Shown here piece by piece: positions 63,166 through 64,000 of a stretch of 64,000 nucleotides of DNA (position 1 is the first letter of the stretch; each line of letters begins with the position of its first letter). Both the position numbers and the translations under genes were made by a program. This stretch comes from Silurus meridionalis (taxonomy: Eukaryota; Chordata; Actinopteri; Siluriformes; Siluridae), in NCBI RefSeq assembly GCF_014805685.1, contig NC_060887.1:36527305-36591304 (forward strand), read 5' to 3'. A model generated the notes under the pieces. The model was not told the origin of the DNA. It was given only the letters and a program-made list of their open reading frames with translations, and did no database searches.

Positions 63166-63494
63166 CTGCATGTGTGTATATCTGTCCATTTTATGTCTTT
63201 GTGCATTTCTGTATTTGTTTATGTTTATGTGTGTCTGTGTTTGTATCTGTGTCTGCAAATATAGCTTTGTGTGTGTCTGTGTGTGATTTTTTTTGTTGGT
63301 ATGTTTCTGCATTTGTGCATGTCTATGTGTGCATGTATGTGTGTGTGAGTGAGTATGCATATGTGTGTACGTGTGTGTCTGTCAGTGTGTGTGTGTTTGT
63401 TCAGTAAACTCACCTTGAGGATGAAGCAGTGGTCAGTGGGGGCTTTGTATCTGGTTTTGTACTCGTTGCAGTAATACACATTCACATTATCAAA
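48387..63494 (-). CDS. apbb1ip: APBB1-interacting protein (RIAM), last five exons (5' part off-window)
   Basis: RIAM is a Rap1 effector (RA-PH adaptor) that recruits talin to integrins and binds Ena/VASP and profilin through proline-rich motifs. Five exons splice in frame to 1017 nt: 338 codons plus stop. They give the second half of the PH domain ([48 protein letters not shown]), a linker ([15 protein letters not shown]), and a long proline-rich tail ending [16 protein letters not shown]. The paralogue raph1 (lamellipodin) shares the PH block, but the short C-terminus ending DFMS-LM-A-QKKRG and the position next to pdss1 fit apbb1ip. The RA domain and the start of PH must lie beyond position 64000. 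The introns are large and full of transposons. Confidence 0.93.
49040..49750. other. apbb1ip intron, nothing recognised
   Basis: AT-rich intron before the last exon. A - strand frame at 49296-49544 has no family features and no fitting splice sites. Confidence 0.4.
49757..49809 (-). CDS. apbb1ip: apbb1ip exon: short linker
   Basis: 53 nt, acceptor tttttcag, donor gtacac. It encodes [18 protein letters not shown]. There is no strong conservation in what I recall, but both splice sites are good and the phases (2 nt + 17 codons) join the neighbours exactly. Confidence 0.82.
49955..50600 (+). mobile_element. Tc1-like element, second lineage, copy 3
   Basis: tgtggaaacaactggtatttta end; transposase scraps ggaagagccgaagcctaaat, ctattgaactgctctgggat, tttacaagaggcacagcgaa; ends aaaaaccataaaagatt. 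Preceded at 49918-49950 by a snippet of LINE tail. Confidence 0.75.
50690..50962 (+). mobile_element. LINE 3' tail (Rex1/CR1-like)
   Basis: Contains atttgcacaattgctactatgtgcac and gcatttcgttgctgtgtacctgtactgt-gcaatgacaatacac, typical of a fish non-LTR 3' end. Confidence 0.6.
50965..51262 (+). mobile_element. Tc1-like element 'cactatatggacaaa', copy 7
   Basis: Transposase 3' half (ctattgaacacctttgggat, ctgactgcaccccagcttct, tagtggaacatctactcaga) and right end ggtgtccacaaatatttgttcatatagtct. Confidence 0.85.
51530..51665 (+). mobile_element. SINE
   Basis: Box B-like gttatcagtttaaatccc, core caccaagctgccactcctgggcccctgagcaaggccccaaacc, tail gaataaatgtaaat. Confidence 0.8.
51851..51986 (-). CDS. 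apbb1ip: apbb1ip exon: post-PH linker
   Basis: 136 nt. The acceptor tctctccag follows a (TG)n run; donor gtaacc. It encodes [40 protein letters not shown] and SPTPK plus one base. IAK-YGK-LY-NY at the exon junction is the typical helix after the PH domain. Confidence 0.93.
51990..52032. repeat. (CA)n at the acceptor of the apbb1ip linker exon (UG in transcript)
   Basis: About 20 CA units; only tctctccag separates the UG repeat from the exon starting at 51986. Confidence 0.95.
52205..52345 (-). mobile_element. Rex1-like LINE 3' tail
   Basis: gtcaagtcaataagcttttattgtcattt and accctggtgctacattaaacaacat are the reverse complement of the tails at 23030-23158 and 58560-58690. Confidence 0.75.
52605..53990 (+). 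mobile_element. Tc1-like transposon, broken, with a SINE inserted
   Basis: The fragment order matches a fish Tc1 element: aagtccaaggaattgtctgtagacctc; ttggaaccaccaggactcttcc; ctccaccaatcaggcctgaatgg; [SINE]; ccatgtctggaagaaaccaggca; gtgaagcatggtggtggcag; aacccgattgaacatctctgg; right terminal repeat cgctgtgaatactttctggatgcactgta. The left terminal repeat is lost and at least two internal deletions are visible. The transposase frame has stops. Confidence 0.85.
53076..53275 (-). mobile_element. SINE nested in the Tc1-like transposon
   Basis: Tail cacatttacatttatgccatttaacag, core cagggttaagggccttgctcaaggaccc, head gctttaaccactgatttatcaca. It splits the transposase between ctgaatgccgacgggtc and ccatgtctgg. 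Confidence 0.85.
53995..54635. other. apbb1ip intron, nothing recognised
   Basis: No exon or clear element. Confidence 0.4.
54640..55385 (+). mobile_element. SINE split by a hAT element
   Basis: SINE head and core at 54640-54825 (ccaaactgccactctggggcccttgagcaaggccctttaacc; tatcatggctgacactgtgc; aatttcactgtgttgtaatg) and its tail resuming at 55341 (ttgtaatgcacatgttacagg). Confidence 0.85.
54826..55340. mobile_element. hAT non-autonomous element, complete
   Basis: 515 bp. Left end cagtggtccccgacctt and right end ggttggggacaactg are inverted repeats, flanked on both sides by the same 8-bp target duplication ttgtaatg (54818-54825 and 55341-55348). An 8-bp duplication is the hallmark of hAT. No transposase inside. 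Confidence 0.93.
55385..55790. other. apbb1ip intron, nothing recognised
   Basis: AT-rich intron downstream (gene sense) of the PH-domain exon. Confidence 0.4.
55796..55894 (-). CDS. apbb1ip: apbb1ip exon: PH domain, C-terminal helix
   Basis: 99 nt, phase 0, acceptor gtctccag, donor gtgaga. It encodes [20 protein letters not shown] and [13 protein letters not shown]. The Trp in LWVTG is the conserved residue of the PH C-terminal helix. A run of [17 protein letters not shown] is diagnostic of the RIAM/lamellipodin family. Confidence 0.96.
55900..56450. other. apbb1ip intron, AT-rich, nothing recognised
   Basis: T-rich and A-rich intron sequence. Confidence 0.4.
56455..58115 (+). mobile_element. 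RTE-like LINE, partial, with frameshifts
   Basis: Endonuclease-side block ([20 protein letters not shown]), reverse transcriptase blocks ([70 protein letters not shown]; the FVDDIVI active-site motif with catalytic Asp pair; EFRYLGSTV) and a shortened C-terminal block (RLRW-like, IRCRDP). Several frames and stops; not functional. Confidence 0.85.
57120..57892 (+). pseudogene. RTE-like reverse transcriptase pseudogene
   Basis: RT palm is readable in two frames: 57197-57439 up to [10 protein letters not shown], then a frame change, and 57497-57892 from [13 protein letters not shown] through [12 protein letters not shown] to the EEFRYLGST block. A region with [17 protein letters not shown] in between confirms RTE-type RT. 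The frame change near 57390-57490 breaks it. Confidence 0.8.
58195..58690 (+). mobile_element. Rex1-like LINE 3' end, inserted beside the RTE tail
   Basis: Coding part to 58531 ([74 protein letters not shown]), then the 3' tail ttctgaagaaatgttttctc and aatgacaataaaagcttcttgacttg. At 58692-58740 an RTE tail (gattcgctgtggcgacccctaacaggagcagccgaaagaagaag) follows. Confidence 0.8.
58760..59490. other. apbb1ip intron, nothing recognised
   Basis: No exon or repeat identified. Confidence 0.4.
59499..59641. repeat. (AT)n and (CA)n microsatellites
   Basis: AT run at 59499-59534 and CA run at 59594-59641. Confidence 0.95.
59925..60235 (+). mobile_element. mariner-like transposase remnant
   Basis: Reads [19 protein letters not shown] around 60125-60180, the mariner-type 'PYSPDLAP-D-FLF' motif that carries the last catalytic Asp. 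The rest is decayed. A degraded SINE piece precedes it at 59830-59920. Confidence 0.75.
60240..61205. other. apbb1ip intron, nothing recognised
   Basis: About 960 bp of complex but unassigned sequence, no exon with matching phase. Confidence 0.4.
61210..61690. other. Unexplained GC-richer island inside apbb1ip intron
   Basis: About 480 bp with noticeably higher G+C than the flanks. Open frames run on both strands (61233-61475 -, 61424-61654 +), but neither has a recognisable domain. Followed by a LINE-type 3' tail, so it may be an unrecognised retroposon or transduced sequence. Confidence 0.4.
61900..62045 (+). mobile_element. Rex1-like LINE 3' tail
   Basis: gtgctgttttatgtagatccttgg, tactgtgtactgtactgtatatggttgaa, cgacactaaagccaatcgaacttgac; same layout as the other Rex1-like tails but diverged. 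Confidence 0.65.
62135..62545. other. apbb1ip intron, nothing recognised
   Basis: T-rich intron sequence. Confidence 0.4.
62548..63408. repeat. 870-bp GT-rich compound repeat beside an apbb1ip exon
   Basis: Perfect GT runs at 62549-62606, 62692-62749 and 62998-63051, separated by imperfect TGTGT(C/T)TGTAT-type repeats. On the gene strand it is CA-rich and begins about 6-20 nt after the donor of the 63414-63494 exon. Long Val-Cys or His-Thr frames in it are artefacts. Confidence 0.95.
63414..63494 (-). CDS. apbb1ip: apbb1ip exon: PH domain, middle part
   Basis: 81 nt, phase 0, acceptor tcttttgcag, donor gtgagt. It encodes [20 protein letters not shown] and DHCFILK, the PH-domain strands preceding the HPQIQKES block in MRL proteins. 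Confidence 0.94.
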
Positions 63495-63749
63495 CTGCAA
63501 AAGACACACCATGTCTTTAGATGCCTAACAAATGGAGTGAAAGAGGAGAAGAGAGAGAAAGAGAGAAAGAAAGAGATAGATTATTCAAGCTTTTAATATT
63601 TGAATTTATTTAACAGAGCAGTTTTTTTTACTGCTTTTTAAAAGCCCTTGTACTTGATAAAGTGAAGATAAGTTGAAGTTTTACTGCAATGTACCACCCC
63701 TCTAGTCCCTCTGGAGATCTTCTAACAGGTTGTTTACTCTCAGAAAAGG

Positions 63750-63955
63750 ATCTAAGTGGTAGCACAGAGGGTTCAAAAGATGGACTTCCCAATGGAAGGT
63801 TGTGAGTTCAAATCCCAGCACCACCAAGCTGCCACTTTTAGGCCCCTGATAAGGTCCTTATCCCTTCAACTGCTCAGTGTAAAAAACAAGATAATTGTAT
63901 TATCACGGGTTGTTCTGGATAAGCATGTCTACCAACTGTCCTAAATATGAGGGAA
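63750..63955 (+). mobile_element. SINE
   Basis: Head taagtggtagcacagagggttc, box B-like gttgtgagttcaaatccc, core caccaccaagctgccacttttaggcccctgataaggtccttatccc, tail ttctggataagcatgtctacc. Confidence 0.85.
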
Positions 63956-63967
63956 TCAAGTTTAGAT

Positions 63968-64000
63968 TTCATTTATAGCATTTGGCAGACGGTTTTATCC
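63968..64000 (-). mobile_element. SINE tail cut by the window edge
   Basis: atttcatttatagcatttggcagacggttttatcc is the reverse complement of a SINE tail, so a second, opposite copy begins here and continues outside. Confidence 0.7.

Noticed and set aside
62481..63407. Long open frames of Val-Cys or His-Thr repeats on both strands
   Set aside because: They are translations of (GT)n/(CA)n. The same applies to similar frames at 1670-1891, 2187-2498, 15230, 16840, 28920-29306, 42272-42698 and elsewhere.

Overview
This window is eukaryotic and almost certainly from a ray-finned fish. It holds vertebrate multi-exon genes with GT-AG introns, very long (GT)n/(AT)n microsatellites, and typical teleost repeats: tRNA-derived SINEs carrying the 'GGGCCC(C/T)TGAGCAAGGCCCTTAACCC' core, several Tc1/mariner lineages, RTE-, L2- and Rex1-like LINE pieces, and hAT and pogo elements. 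The repeat mix suggests an otophysan, possibly a catfish; that is an inference, not a proof.

Three protein-coding genes are present, in the order abi1 (+) -> <- pdss1 (-) <- apbb1ip (-). This is the arrangement of human 10p12 (APBB1IP, PDSS1, ABI1), recalled from general knowledge. (1) abi1, about 1.6-36.4 kb, + strand: eleven exons (2-12) from the N-terminal helical region to the C-terminal SH3 domain; exon 1 lies upstream of the window. It includes a 15-nt microexon and a 66-nt proline-rich exon. (2) pdss1, about 38.2-44.8 kb, - strand: all eleven exons, 412 aa, with both aspartate-rich motifs of a trans-prenyl diphosphate synthase. (3) apbb1ip (RIAM), about 48.15 kb to beyond the right edge, - strand: the last five exons, covering the end of the PH domain and the proline-rich C-terminus. 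The upstream part (RA domain, start of PH) is off-window. All exon phases were checked by hand and join without frameshift.

abi1 and apbb1ip act in the same cell biology: WAVE/Arp2/3 actin assembly, and Rap1-Ena/VASP-integrin signalling. pdss1 is a mitochondrial ubiquinone-biosynthesis enzyme and a neighbour rather than a functional partner.

The rest is intron and short intergenic sequence dominated by transposon fossils and simple repeats. Region 1-1.6 kb: intron 1 with RTE and Tc1 remnants. 1.7-16.6 kb: intron 2 with SINEs, a pogo MITE and Tc1-like copies. 16.8-21.5 kb: intron 3 with two copies of a TIR element and a repeat-free block carrying a SOX/POU-like motif. 22.5-24.7 kb: intron 6 with a 1.07-kb minisatellite. 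24.8-35.2 kb: introns crowded with (GT)n. 36.4-38.2 kb: intergenic. 39.6-41.6 kb: pdss1 intron with an L2-like LINE. 44.8-48.1 kb: intergenic with an inverted SINE pair. 49-64 kb: apbb1ip introns with nested Tc1/SINE and hAT/SINE insertions, an RTE LINE and 870 bp of GT-rich DNA.

I found no previously undescribed gene system. The most interesting signal is that several exons of all three genes have their splice sites set directly against long UG (or CA) repeats, notably pdss1 exon 6, which has one on each side.
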